From: Hyperoodon ampullatus
Lineage: Eukaryota; Chordata; Mammalia; Artiodactyla; Ziphiidae
DNA length: 64,000 nucleotides
Direction: 5' to 3'
NCBI GenBank assembly: GCA_949752795.1
Contig: OX457060.1
Coordinates: 105,350,949 to 105,414,948, forward strand
Shown here: positions 11,385 to 22,775 of the stretch, in pieces
Numbering within the stretch: position 1 is the stretch's first letter
Layout of the letters: every line of letters starts with the position of its first letter
Program-made: the position numbers and the translations under genes
Notes under the pieces: model-generated
The model's database searches: none
Told to the model about the DNA's origin: nothing
The model's input: only the letters and a program-made list of their open reading frames with translations

Positions 11385-11868
11385 CCATGTAGTAAAGTGT
11401 GTAAATGGCATTATATTGACATATAAGCTTGATGACTTTTTACATATGTATACACCTATGTGATCACCATGCAGGTTAAGATCTAGAACAGCTCCATCAT
11501 TCCAGTAAATTCCCCAATGCTCCTTCTGATTCTCCATCGTTCCCCATGAAGGTAACCTCTGTTCTTCTAACCCTGATGGTTAGTTTTCCTTTCTTTTCGT
11601 GAACCTCATATATATGAAATCAGCTACTTTGGACACTTTTGTGTCTGTTTCCTTTATGCAACAAAGTATTTATGAAATTCTGGCATGCTAGTGTGTGTAG
11701 CAATATTTTATTCTTTTAAAATGTAGTTAATTATATAAATATACTACAATTTACCTGTTCATTTACCTGTTGTTGAGCATTTGTATTGTTTCTAGTCTGG
11801 GACTATTATGAATACAGCTGCTATAAAAATTCTAATGCATGTCTTTGGGGACACATGTGCATATATCT
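11385..11868 (-). mobile_element. Old L1M 3' region, antisense
   Basis: Recognisable antisense L1M wording: 'gtaaatggcattatattgac' (11400), 'caccatgcaggttaagatct', 'tcgttccccatgaagg', and 'gactattatgaatacagctg' (11802). Bounded by microsatellites on both sides. Confidence 0.75.
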
Positions 11869-11871
11869 GCA

Positions 11872-11874
<3 letters not shown>

Positions 11875-11937
<63 letters not shown>

Positions 11938-11938
11938 T
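11875..11938. repeat. Compound (TA)n-(CA)n microsatellite
   Basis: About 25 TA units followed by about 6 CA units, at the edge of the L1M fragment. Overlapping open frames on both strands here are artefacts of the repeat. Confidence 0.95.
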
Positions 11939-12240
11939 GCCCACATATATTTAAATATGTTTAATGAAAAAAATATCAGAAATTTTAACAGGAAGATCTT
12001 TATAATTAAGTACCTTACCATAGGAAATTATAGATTTTTTTTTTCTTTTAAGGATATCAATGAATAGTCTTTCAGAGGATAGGAGAGAGTTATTTAGCTC
12101 TCTCTCTAGTATTTCCTCCAAATCAGGATTTTATTTCAGAAAGTGAATTTTTTAAAGAAAATCCTCAAATATTTTATTTTTGTCATTCTTAAAGTGTATT
12201 AATGACAGCAGAGCTCAAAACACTAGGAACTCAAAAATCA
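11939..12240. other. Unannotated AT-rich sequence
   Basis: No feature recognised. A short TCTCTC-rich tract lies near 12098. Confidence 0.4.
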
Positions 12241-12660
12241 AGCATCATTACCACCATGCCCCACAAACACCCAACGTTTGGGAGTATTGCTCTTGGGTTT
12301 TGAGTACTCTGAGAAAGAAAAATCCAGGTCTTGGCCAGGTGTAGTAAAGAAGCTTGGCCACCTAGTCTGCTCCAGCAGCACTTTCCAGGATTCCAGGCTG
12401 GACCTGCCACCTTCTCTATGCCATCGCCACTATCTCTCCTCTGCCATTGTCACTGGTTTCTCCGCAATCTCCCCCCGGACCTTCAGTCATCTGTGGCAGA
12501 GAACTTCCTCTTTCTCTCAACCCAAAGTTCAAAAGTAGTTTCCTCTGATGTTAAGGATGAAGTAATTTACTACAAGATAGAGAAAAATCTTTCATCTCAC
12601 TTTGATACAGATGAATTATCATCTTTCACCTTTCTTTGTTTATAACTGAGCATTTCCTAT
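12241..12660 (+). other. GC-elevated block with a 104-codon open frame, function unknown
   Basis: 12330-12530 is clearly richer in C and G than its surroundings. It carries two overlapping plus-strand frames: 12278-12538 (86 codons) and 12331-12645 (104 codons). I recognise no domain, signal peptide or membrane segment in either. There are no convincing splice signals, no Kozak context that stands out, and no poly-A tail typical of a processed pseudogene. It could be an old repeat, a non-coding exon or chance. Confidence 0.2.
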
Positions 12661-12670
12661 ATATTTTATT

Positions 12671-12835
12671 ACCATGACAATTTTATTTTTAAAATTTTTA
12701 AAAAATTTTCTGGCCGCACCGCGTGGCATGCGGGATATTAGTTCCTCAACCAGGGATTGAATCCAGCGCCCCCTGCAGTGGACGTGCGGAATCTTAACAC
12801 TGGACCACCAGGGAAGTCACACCATGACAATTTTA
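12671..12835. repeat. 15-bp target-site duplication flanking a CHR SINE
   Basis: accatgacaatttta occurs perfectly at 12671-12685 and 12821-12835, bracketing the short CHR SINE. Confidence 0.95.
12686..12820 (-). mobile_element. Short-form CHR SINE (tRNA-derived)
   Basis: Reverse complement of the ~125 bp CHR form. The 5' head (gacttccctggtggtccag type) lies at the right edge, the B-box-like 'ggattgaatcc' core is near 12755, and the 'ggccgcaccgcgtggcatgc' body is near 12711. The AT-rich tail is on the left. Perfect 15-bp flanking duplication. CHR SINEs are known from cetaceans, hippos and ruminants. Confidence 0.9.
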
Positions 12836-12894
12836 AAAAGAAAGATTTATTTTTCTTTAATTCTCAAGTAGATAATTATAATTGTAATAACAAC

Positions 12895-13125
12895 CACTAC
12901 TGTAACTCATATGCTGTGCCAGGAACTGATTCTAGCATAAATTGAATCATGTTGTGAGGATTACAAACCAGAAATATGTTGTTGTTTTTATTGTTCACAC
13001 TTTTCTGATGAGGAAACCAAGGCAAGAGCAGTTAATTTGGCCAAGGTCATTCAACTAGTTAGTGGTAGATTCAAGTCTCTGAACCCATGTCATTTAACTC
13101 TATATTCTCTACTCTTAAGGTAAAC
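12895..13125 (-). mobile_element. MIR SINE relic, antisense
   Basis: Block order fits antisense MIR: 'gctgtgccaggaactg' (12912), 'ctgatgaggaaaccaaggca' (13005), then 'ggccaaggtcattcaactag' (13039) and 'gaacccatgtcatttaactc'. MIR is an ancient mammalian SINE. Confidence 0.8.
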
Positions 13126-13607
13126 TTGTTCTGGGCAGTATTTAAAAAATAAAAGAGGACAAATTTTCACCACAAAGGCAAGTTCTATAGGTATAACTCA
13201 GATGTTATAAATGATGATGTTTCCTTCCGTCACTGCAGGTGTAATAAGGGTGATCAATTTTTCCTAAGTTTTATATCTCATTCCTACGATATTAACTAAG
13301 TTGACAATTATAATAATATATATGGAATCATGAGTATCTTTTCTTACTGAATTTGACTGAAATGACCAATTATTTCTCACTAATCAGCCTAATATTAATT
13401 GTACTGACAGAGCTTTTCCCGTCCTTGGCTCTTAATGTACATTTTAATGTATTTTTTAAAAGATAATAGATTTTCCAAGAAAGCCTATGATTCATGCAGC
13501 TTTCTAGAGGGCAATGAAACCCAGAACAAGGTACTGAAGCACCCAGATCAATGCAGTCAGCATGCCCTCTAATGTGGGTGAATTTTTCAGAGTACTGTAC
13601 ACTAAAA

Positions 13608-13641
<34 letters not shown>

Positions 13642-14049
13642 ACTCAAGAGACGATTAGGAAGATGTTCCTACACTCATTTTGCTATTCATTTGAAAAACT
13701 GTATTGATAAAACACCACTTTAATATCCTTCCTCTAGTTTATTTATATTTCCTAGCTCATCATTAGTCTGAGTCCCAAATAGTGCAGCTGCATCCCCAGC
13801 AGAGATTTACCCACCTGTCCCATCACCTGGACCAAAGTAATATGGCAGAATCACAGGTACATGCTTTGCTGAGGCAACGAGGTCATCAGGGTCAAAAATT
13901 TTATCTTTTCCATTACTTAGGGGTGACAAGAAATATCCTGACGATACAAAAAAAAAAAAAAAAACCCACAATTTTCCACAGTAGGAGTATTTGACATTTA
14001 CATTGTGCAAATATGTTTTATGATATGATGTTATGATATAATGTCCACC
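13126..14049. other. Unannotated, with a CA microsatellite and an A-run
   Basis: Contains (CA)n at about 13612-13639 and an uninterrupted A-run at 13948-13964. Otherwise nothing recognised. The 84-codon minus-strand frame at 13807 translates the A-run as polyphenylalanine and is not credible. Confidence 0.5.
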
Positions 14050-14560
14050 AACCATCCACAATTTGGTTCTTCCTCACAAAGTTTTGGTTTTATTGAGAAG
14101 TGGGCTGGGCAGCAGTGATCTAAGGAAGGTGATTCTCTCCATGAGCTCCAGGGAATAAATCATGATTGGTTTCTAAGCCAGTAGTGTCGAGCCTATCTCC
14201 CTTTGCCAATGATAGTTCTTGGTTTGATGAGCACTGTTCTACCCAGTGAGGCATAGGAAGAAGTCTCCTGGCAACTTTTGGAAAAGATTCTCTTCCTGGA
14301 TAAAAGGCAAAATACCCAAGGAGAAGTATATCTTTCTTCTTGCCCTTAGAGGTAGTTATTTAAGGATACGTGGTTTACATTTCATCAGACATTTTGCTAC
14401 AATGAAGGGCAGCCAACAGATTTACAGTGAAGCCAACCAGAGCCTTCACGTTGCCCAGCTACCAAAGTTAACCATAGTACAAAATAGTAACACCCTAATT
14501 TTAATCAGCAAATCTGTTACTTGCAGCTGGAAGCACCAAAACTGTTAAAATAACACTTCC
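14050..14560 (+). mobile_element. Probable MaLR-type LTR relic
   Basis: Has the 'gaagaagtctcctggcaact' and 'ttctcttcctggataaaag' blocks in the middle and a 'ctgttacttgcagctggaag' terminus near 14514, an arrangement I associate with old MLT-like LTRs. The 100-codon open frame at 14246-14548 lies inside and has no recognisable viral protein motif. Confidence 0.4.
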
Positions 14561-14959
14561 CACTAATGCTTTAGTTTTACAAACTTATGATTTTTCTATC
14601 TTATGAAAAATGAAAATATGAATTTTCAGTGATTTCAAGGTAATATGCCTATGTTTCCAGCTAGTTGTCGTGAAATGATGCAAACCAAAGGAGAAAAACT
14701 TAAAAGAGATGGCTTTCTCCGCAGCAATCAGGTTAGTGCTAATAGTGTTTGTTAAAAGAGAATGTTGAAACAGTGGAACTGGGTTTAGCTACAGAAACAA
14801 ACTCTGATCCACCCACCATTGAAATCTTGGTTTTTAAATACCATTCTCTAATAAGTTACCAAGGATCCTTGGAGAAATAGCTAATTTTAGGGTGGAGGCA
14901 GGGAATATACAAGATGAGCCTGGGACATTTGGCAGTGCTAGAAAACAAGGAATTACGCC

Positions 14960-15978
14960 AAAATTAAAAGGATGAGGTAATGTCAAAGACACTCAGGTGT
15001 CAACCTGAAAGAGCCCCCAATAGCCAAAATGGGAACAATCTGAGTGACAAAATAAGTAACCTGTATTGAATTGCAATATGCCTGAATCCATACTGATATA
15101 AATAGTAGAATAAATAAATAAATGGGAGAGAAAGGAATTCCAAATAATATAAGTAGATACATTCCCCCTTCTAGAGGTGGAATTTAAATTCCACTCCTTT
15201 GGGTTATGGGCTGGGCTTTGTGATTTGCTTCCAAAGACTAGATTGTGGAAAGGGCAAGATAGTAACTTTACAAGGAGAAAACTGACAAACATTACCTTAA
15301 TTAAGTGATCAGGGTAATACCAACAGTGTTAAGGCATGTTGATACCATGTGCCACCTGACATGATGTGGTGAAAAGGGCACTTAACCTCAGAGATATTCT
15401 TCCCAATACCCATCACACCAGTCTGATCACAAGAAAGCTTCAGCCAGTCCCAGATTGAGGGGCATTTTGTACAATCCTCCTTAAGACTGAAAATCAAGGA
15501 AAGACTGATACATTGTCACGGACTTGAAGAGATCCAAGAGACATGAAAACTATCCTGGATTAGATCTTGGAACATAAAAAAGGACATTTGTAGGGCCTCC
15601 CTGGTGGCGCAGTGGTTGAGAGTCCGCCTGCCGATGCAGGGGATACGGGTTCGTGCCCCGGCCCGGGAGGATCCCATATGCCGCGGAGCGGCTGGGCCCG
15701 TGAGCCATGGCCGCTGAGCCTGCTCATCCGGAGCCTGTGCTCCACAACGGGAGAGGCCACAACAGTGAGAGGCCTGCATACCGCAAAAAAAAAAAAAAGG
15801 ACAGTTGTAGAATCACTGGTAAAACTCAAATAAATAGGAATGTACCAATGATGTAATATGAGATGAAAATGTTACGGGAAATTGAAATGGGTGAGGGGTA
15901 TATGAAAACTCTCTGTTTTAACTTTGTAAATTTTCTGTAAATTTGAAATCATTCCCCAATATTTTATTTAAAAAAAAA
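14960..15978 (+). mobile_element. L1M 3' UTR, sense, split by a CHR SINE
   Basis: From about 15490 the match to an L1M 3' terminus is clear: 'aatcaaggaaagactgatac', 'tatcctggattagatcttgg', and (after the SINE) 'gaggggtatatgaaaactct' and 'aattttctgtaaatttgaaa'. The poly-A is at 15970-15980. The part left of 15430 is less certain. The long CHR SINE at 15593 sits inside, so the L1M is older. Confidence 0.7.
15593..15796 (+). mobile_element. Long-form CHR SINE
   Basis: Complete copy. It has the head gggcctccctggtggcgcag, an A-box-like tggcgcagtgg, and a B-box-like gggttcgtgcc at about 15647. The body around 'ccgcggagcggctgggcccg' ends in an A-run at 15785-15798. Flanked by aaggacatttgta (about 15580-15592) and aaggacagttgta (about 15797-15809), a 13-bp duplication with one mismatch. 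Inserted in an L1M 3' end. This long CHR type points to Cetacea. Confidence 0.95.
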
Positions 15979-18769
15979 AGCAGACCATGACCTGTAACCG
16001 TAGGCAAGAAACTAGGGAAGGCAATCCTGACAGATTTTAGTTTAAATTTATTAGAGTATAATATTCTACCACGGCTTAGAGAGTAAGGCTGGAGACCCAA
16101 ATACCTGCGTTCTTCCACAGAAAACTACCCAAAGCACCCAAGTCTTCAAAAGTGAGGACAGTACACACAAAACCAGACCATCTTTGGCCTTATCTGTGAG
16201 TGTGACATTATGTTCATTGTTTTTGAATGATTCACTATATATGTTAGACAAGTTGAACTTTGATTTTAGTAATGATTTACTCAAGCAAAATGATTGCAAG
16301 GGCAATGTCAAAAAATGAAGATATTTGTAAAACTGAGAGAACTTCTTTTCTTTAATGTACTTTAATAGCATTTCTTCCATTTGCACATTCCAGACGTGGA
16401 AGGCATGTATTTCTGTTCCTTAAGTTGGTTGCTATGGTTACTCTGCAGCTGTGATGTAACAAAGAAAATTATTAAGACTTTTTATGAAGAGGCAGATATA
16501 GCTTAGCTTTGCACAAGTGTCAATAATTCCAGGAAGGAGAAATGAATATATTTATATTGGAAATTCAAAAACATATATGAAGGGGCAAAACTATGTGTCC
16601 TTGAGGAAGTGAATTTTCTTTTTGAAATGAGAACACTTTCAGAATCATTATGGTAATCGTCTTTTTCTATGCAATGTGTGAATATATTTGCATAGGAAGG
16701 CACTTAATAATATACATACAAAAAAGATAGGGCAGAAGTAGCTGATGTATTATATGTGATGAACAAAAAAGGATTACCCAAACATTCCTGCCAAGGTTGT
16801 TGAACATACCAAATCCTTCTATATACTTGTCAGTGCATATTTAGACACTCCACTCCAGGACCAAAAAAATATGACATTTTGAGCCACTGTTCTTGCTTTC
16901 TGTGGCTCTTAAGTAAATTGCCTTAGGAAGAGCAGGTACCTAACATCTGAAAAGTTTGAGTTTTAATAAATCTTTCATTTTGCCCTCCTCAAACTTCAAT
17001 GAAGAGCCCTTTGACATGTGATATGCTGGTATATCAATCACAATAAGCTACTTCACACTAGATGCCAAACGTCAGGACCTTAGTATACAAAATATATTCT
17101 TACTGCTTAAATGGGAACTTGACTCTGTTTGCCTTCAAGTTCCTCTCTGTCTCAAGTTCCTTGAGATGGCTGATGTCATAACTTGACTCTAAAGGAAAAT
17201 AATGCAAATACAGCTATTTAATTAGTAACAAGGGAAAAATTCTTCTAATACGCCCTGATCAGAGGTCAGTTTGGGGTTCCTCTCATAAAACAAGCACATT
17301 TTAGGGACTGGCTTAATACTGATCTCTAGACTTGAATTTCCCACTAATAAAGGGTAATATAATGTAGTGTAAGACTTTGTTCAGATCTTTTAACTCCTGA
17401 GGAACTAATATGCCACAACTGAATAAATAACTCCATGCTCTGTTTTAGCAGCACAGATGACCACTGATGGAAAAAAGATCAACCATGTCAAGAATCAAAG
17501 ATGGAAATGGATCATTACCATCTGGAGAATCAAAAGTAGAAAGCTGTTTTCTACTTGGTTATTGGTTGATTTACATAGGACTGTAAAATATATAAGCATC
17601 AGCTGTGACTAAGTTTTCATCTTAACCCTGGAGGAGAATATATTTTTGCAAAAATAAGTAAGTAAATAAAGATAATAAATAAGGCATGAAAGGAAGCCAT
17701 GTATTTCAAAGTTCTATCTTTCAAAGAAAAAAAAATTTTTAATTCACAAATTGTATTTTGTAAAGTGACTGCTTTAACCTGACTTTGTATCACTTTCTAG
17801 AATTTTCTTTTGAAGTTATCACAGGTCACCTTTTGTTTTCAGTTTTCTTTGTGCCCCAATAGCTGGACTGAAACCCTAGTATTCAGAATCAAGCTTCATA
17901 AAGTCGTCTTTCACCTGGGCTGAGCAAATTTTCAAGTGGTTAGAGAACACTTAAGTTTATGACATAAAATGAAGGAGTTAAGTTGAGCTCATACAAATTG
18001 TTTCAGCATCTTTGTGATAGGACCTGTTTTAATTTGGGGAGCTAACTCTTCTAGCATTAGTGTTTTCTTTTTTTATTCAGAAATCTTCTGAGGAAGTGTT
18101 GATATACCTGATATTATATGCTGGCCTTTAGAACTATTTTCACCTCCTTTCTCAAATGCTGTTATTTGAAGATCTGAACTCATATCCTGGAAAGTTTGAC
18201 CTTTGACTCCTTATTTCCCTGAATAAACATCATAATGGCAACTTCCATTTTCAAATTTAAGCCTTCTCTTTCAGAATTTTAACCCAGTTAGTCCTTTTCC
18301 TGCAGTGTGTAATCAATACTCAGAGCTTATTCTGTCTTTTTTGAAGCATTTTCATTATAAAATTTAGTAGCTTTGTAGTCTCTCCTCACAAGCTCCATTT
18401 CCAGGAAAATAGATGAGAAAAACTTCTTTGGTTATGCCCAATTAATTGGCATTTCCTCCTGTGCTTTCATTAATTTCATTTGATGATTAATATTAAGCCA
18501 CTTGTCCTTAGCTAATACAAATTGTGTCAAAGTTAGAAGTTAGATAAAAGAGTCTAAATTTTAATTTTGGAGAAGGAATTGAACTGTGCAAGTATACTAT
18601 TAAGGGAGAAATATCATCACCCTGTTTGGAGAAGTGTTTAAAATAAAATTTATTACACAACTTTAGATAGTTTTATGCACATATTACTCCCATATGCAAG
18701 ACATTTCCTGCCCAACTAAACAGTCTTTTTAAGGACTTCTGACTCTACACTATCACTGTGAAAACCGCA
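15979..18769. other. Long unannotated unique stretch
   Basis: AT-rich with no recognised repeat. Open frames up to 106 codons (minus strand 16066-16386) lack any protein signature. A (TAAG/TAAA)-rich patch lies at about 17655-17685. Confidence 0.45.
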
Positions 18770-19060
18770 TCTTATACTTGAAGATTCTTCTGTGAAGTTG
18801 ACTCAATTGGCTTCACATGCATGCCATTATTGACTGGTGACAGCTCTCTGAGAGTTTCACCTACAAAGTTTGGTTTCTTTTTGCTGCCATAAATGGATGC
18901 AGCGATTACTGATGTCATCTTTAGCAGCACAACGGATCATCCTTTGTGGAGTCCCCATTTCTGAGTGATGAGCCTTCCTTGGTCATGTTTGTGCTCCAGT
19001 TATAATGCCCTCTAAATGCCATATGCTTTTTCTAGTTTGATCACTTAAGGAAAAAAAATG
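18770..19060. other. Complex repeat-free segment
   Basis: Balanced, non-repetitive sequence (for example tgctgccataaatggatgca near 18881). No coding signal. It looks like the type of island that is often conserved, but that is only an impression. Confidence 0.2.
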
Positions 19061-20040
19061 AAACAAAAATATTGGCTGTATATTAATGGCCCTTGGGAAA
19101 TCTGAGAACTCTCTTTTATATCTTCTACAAGGGAAGCATTTTTAAAATTTATTAACTTCTTACTATTTAAACAGGCAATTGTTGTGTTTAATTAATATCA
19201 TATTTTCTCTTGACAAATAGTGGACTAACAGGAATTTATGAAAATATCATGCATGTAGTTTATTATTTACTTGAGTTGAGATTTATGCAGAGAAAGCTTT
19301 CTCTAGTTGAGTACACCTATGTAAAATGTTTGACGTAAGAAAAGATAATTTAAAAAAAACAGAATTTCAATGAAAATACATGTATATGGAATTTTATCAG
19401 AGAAGAAACATTTTCATTAATTCTACCTTACCATGGTTGAAAAAACCTGTGTGAAACTTTAAGAAAAAATATAGGTCAGAAAGAGAAGGAAAGGATAGTT
19501 ATACAGAATCCTCATCTCTTTAACTCATTTGTTAAGAAAAAAACTCTTTGAACATAAAATTCTATTGAATAATCTATTCAAAAATGATTAATAGAGACAT
19601 ATACTAAAATTAAAACAGGAAATAAAATTGCTTGAGGAAGTCAAAGAATTCCAGACAATGTCCCTTCATGCCAACAGAAGAAGCATCGTCAGCAGCCCGA
19701 TATTTAAAAATTAAAATCTGCACTGGAGCCAGGAGCTGTGCTCACCAAATAACCAATAAAAGGTAGTTGTAACTGCTGGGAAAATAAATTGCTGAGGAAA
19801 GCACGTGACAAACGCAATTAAAAACTTTTCTTTTTCTAACCACGAAATGCCCTGCCCCAGAAAACTGTAGAACCTGGTTTCCTGTAGAAAATGGAGTAGA
19901 AAAGATTATACCAGAAAATAACTTTTTTTCTTCCTCTGCAATCAGCCTGAAAAATCTTTCTCTTTTTCCTAGGTACATATTTATGTAGGATTTTGTTGTA
20001 CTCTAAAGCTTGATTCAAATGTAGTTGCTAACAAGGCATA
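19061..20040. other. Unannotated AT-rich sequence
   Basis: Nothing recognised; several A-runs near 19050 and 19353. Confidence 0.4.
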
Positions 20041-20090
20041 TCTTTGCCTTTTAAAGCTCTCATGGACTCTCTCCTCTTCTGATTGCCCAG

Positions 20091-20133
20091 GGAAAGTGCA
20101 GCATCAAGATCCTCGGGCAGCAGCTAATCGCTC
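20091..20133 (+). other. Candidate 43-nt exon with good splice signals
   Basis: Preceded by a pyrimidine-rich tract ending ctcttctgattgcccag (20074-20090) and followed by a strong donor, gtaagtg (20134). Two of three frames are open across the 43 nt; one reads GKCSIKILGQQLIA, which I do not recognise. Three CpGs are retained in and around it, which is notable in this CpG-poor window. It could be a short coding exon, a non-coding RNA exon or chance. Confidence 0.25.
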
Positions 20134-20400
20134 GTAAGTGCTGGAAGCTGGAGAGCTCTTACAGAATGAACAGCGATCAGATATGGTGAACAGATGGCTG
20201 CTCCACATTGTAAGGACCACTCCCAAAGACATCCTTCACTTAGGATGTGCCAAAGAGCCACGGATGGCTCTATTAACACAGTGGCTTTTTTTATTAGTTA
20301 AATGGCTTTTGATATATTTAACTAAAATTTCAGAGAGCTTGCACAAGCGTATTTTGTCCTAATAGCGGTCAGTCTTCTCAATAAAAGATCCTTAACACAG
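20134..20400. other. Complex repeat-free flank of the candidate exon
   Basis: No repeat recognised. Contains the inverted motif pair around 'gagccacggatggctc' near 20256 and an ATTAGTTAAATGGCTTTTGAT-type AT-rich block near 20294. Possible conserved non-coding DNA. Confidence 0.2.
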
Positions 20401-20620
20401 ACTGCATCTCAAATTCCTTTTGCATTCTTAGTAATTCACTGTAGGACTTTGAGTTTTAGTTGATTCTTAAGTATGCATGAGTGCTTGCAATCAGAGGGAC
20501 AAGCACTCAATGAAATTATTACTGTTTTGAAAGTATTGTACACCTTTAGGATTTGAATACTCCTATGAAGTCAAAAAATCACAAAGGTGTGTTGTACAAG
20601 AAGGCGGGGATATATTTTTC

Positions 20621-20646
20621 TTATTTTATTTATAATCAGGTAAGCT
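20621..20646 (+). promoter_or_regulatory. Possible recursive splice site
   Basis: A T-rich tract ends in an AG at 20638-20639 directly abutting GTAAGC (20640-20645), giving tataatcaggtaag. This acceptor-donor juxtaposition (AG/GTRAG) is the signature of zero-nucleotide recursive splice sites in long introns. The tract has several A interruptions, which weakens it. Confidence 0.2.
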
Positions 20647-21429
20647 TTTGAAATTGCAGTATTATTTATTTAAATTGTCATCCTTTAATTTTTCTCTACT
20701 TCTTTCCATAGCAATTTCTATGTAGTAGATGAAGGTGATTAGCCTTCATCATAAGGTGACACCTGCAGCAAAGTGCACTCTTTTATATTTTTTGACTGAG
20801 GGGTAAAGGAAGTAGAGCTTTTGAGCAAACTTAAAAAAAGGAAGTATTTCCTTATAGTCTGATGGGTTAGTGTCAAAGAGTGGAGGTGGGAATTTAGATA
20901 AGATTAGCCTTGGGTAAGTCATTCCTTCGGCCTAGGATTTACCTTTATAAAAGTATATCTGATATTTCTGGTAAAAGCCTTTTGGATTATTAGATTCACA
21001 GTGCCTTTTGTTTGGCTTTTACTATAATTCATAAGAAAAATCATCTGGCTATGAGACTATCACAACTCAGGACTCAAAGGAAAATAGAGACCCCATGAAT
21101 GGAATGAATTCTTTTGTTGGGAGAGCTTACAGGGTATTATCTGTACAATTGTTTAAGGAATTACATTGTTAAAAATATGTGGTATGAACAGTAGGCCTTC
21201 TTTTGCATTGCTGTTTTCTCTATTGAGAAGAAATTCAATAACTTAGAGCATTAAAAGAAAGATTGCATCTTGGGGAGATGCATATTTATTCAGCCTTCCT
21301 ATTATGAATCCTAGAGTCTGAACATAAATCTTAAAGAACATAAAACTATTCTTTTCAGATAGACATTTACATAACACCTTTCTTTCAACCTCCTATTCCT
21401 AGTCCTCAAAAAAAGGTAATCAGTTTGCT
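20647..21429. other. Unannotated unique sequence
   Basis: Nothing recognised. Confidence 0.4.
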
Positions 21430-21875
21430 AATTGCTCACTGCAACCTAGGTTTTAATCACCTGATCCATCAACAGGCCTTCTCACACTTTATTCATTTTG
21501 TCAGGAAGTGACATGCTTGGTAATGAAAACAACAAATCTATTGATAGCATCCCTCAATGAAGTGGAAGGCATCCTACATTAGTTCTGTCTTGGAAACCAG
21601 TCTATTCTATTACAATTGACCTTCTCTTGCTGATTACCACACAAATCATAGTCCTTTGCACCCCCTCCCCATCTATTAGAGTATTTCTCCTGCAGCCTTT
21701 CAATTGCCTGACTGCAGTTAGTAATTGGATTCATGTTTGGAGCACAGCACTGTAAGGAAAAGCCTAGAATAATTCAAATGGAACACCCTGGCCTAAGGCT
21801 GAGGCCATATGTTACACTCAGATTTGTATCAGTGAAACTTATTGCTTCAGCAATGAGGAAACCTATTCAAATGTC
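21430..21875. other. Complex repeat-free segment, candidate regulatory DNA
   Basis: No repeat recognised over about 450 bp. Several homeodomain-like cores cluster here: 'attacaattgacc' (21609), 'gctgattaccacac' (21630), 'caattgcctgactgc', and 'agtaattggattc' (21719). The clustering is seen; the regulatory role is inferred. Confidence 0.2.
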
Positions 21876-22775
21876 ATAAAATTGATTTATTTTAGAAGTT
21901 CATTTATTTAGAGCTGTCCGTGTAATCCAATGTCTACAAAATTGTAATATGAAAGGGATGGAAAGATTACTTGACTTTGTAAAATATTTAAAAGAAAGAA
22001 AAAACACTTGGTAAATTATCCTGTCTCTCCCACTGAATCTCATATTCTGCTGCAAGTAGGTTTGAATGAAGTAATATAAAAATTAGAGACCACCAAAAAA
22101 CCAATGATTTGGCAGCTAGACTTTCTTCAGCACTTACTGCTCAATATATACCTAAAAGCATTCTAGTTTTATATTATTTATCTCAAATTGATGAGTTCTT
22201 TCTATCCTATTATTAAAAGAGGCAAATACTTCTTAATAAATTCATAGTTTGTGACAGAATAGTACAAATATATTTAGAAAAACATATGAAAGTGACTAAA
22301 CACTCCTTTAAACTTGTGTATCATTGATAGGTTTGTGGTGTCCTGCCAACCTTCATGGCTTACCCCCTGCGTTATGTTCCTTAAAATGAATCTTAAGAAA
22401 GATGTTATAAATTCTGAAATGCTAGAGAGAGTTTTATCTCGAGAGAGAGAGAAAACTGCTCTCTGGAGAAAAATTGGTTTCTTCAAATCACTACTGTATT
22501 ATTTCATGTAATTGGGCACCATTATTGACATAAACCTTAGTGGTGTACATGAATTCATATGGATTACTCCAACAATAATTGACATAGTAGTGAATCATTG
22601 AAGCATCCACCTCATACCATCTTGGGGTAAAATGGCTATGAAACATCTCATTTGTCCCATTTTACAGATACACAAGTTGAAGGATGCAAGCAAGAGCTTG
22701 ACACAATTCAACAAAAAGGTATAGAATCCTATTTCTTAAGACACAATCATAAAACATTTGTGTCTTTTTTTTTCT
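21876..22775. other. Unannotated, possible MIR scrap
   Basis: Nothing firm. 'cccattttacagatacacaa' at about 22656 resembles the antisense MIR core but is too short to call separately. Confidence 0.35.

Noticed and set aside
11786..12067. Open frames on both strands over the TA repeat
   Set aside because: Alternating Tyr-Ile peptides are an artefact of the dinucleotide repeat.
12686..12820. tRNA-like A-box and B-box sequences in the CHR SINEs
   Set aside because: They belong to SINE heads, not to tRNA genes; no cloverleaf with a proper anticodon arm and acceptor stem.
15516..15833. Several 60-140 codon open frames inside the CHR SINEs here and at 22.7, 24.5, 39.5, 50.1, 51.4, 52.7, 55.0 and 55.8 kb, with similar predicted peptides
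   Set aside because: The similarity comes from the shared SINE sequence, on both strands and in several frames. CHR SINEs are non-coding pol III elements.
16066..16386. 106-codon minus-strand frame
   Set aside because: No domain, no supporting splice or promoter context; of a length expected by chance in 64 kb.
16428..16441. Possible RFX X-box, gttgctatggttac, with a CRE-like half-site downstream
   Set aside because: The right half-site departs from the consensus, and no promoter, CpG island or gene lies nearby.
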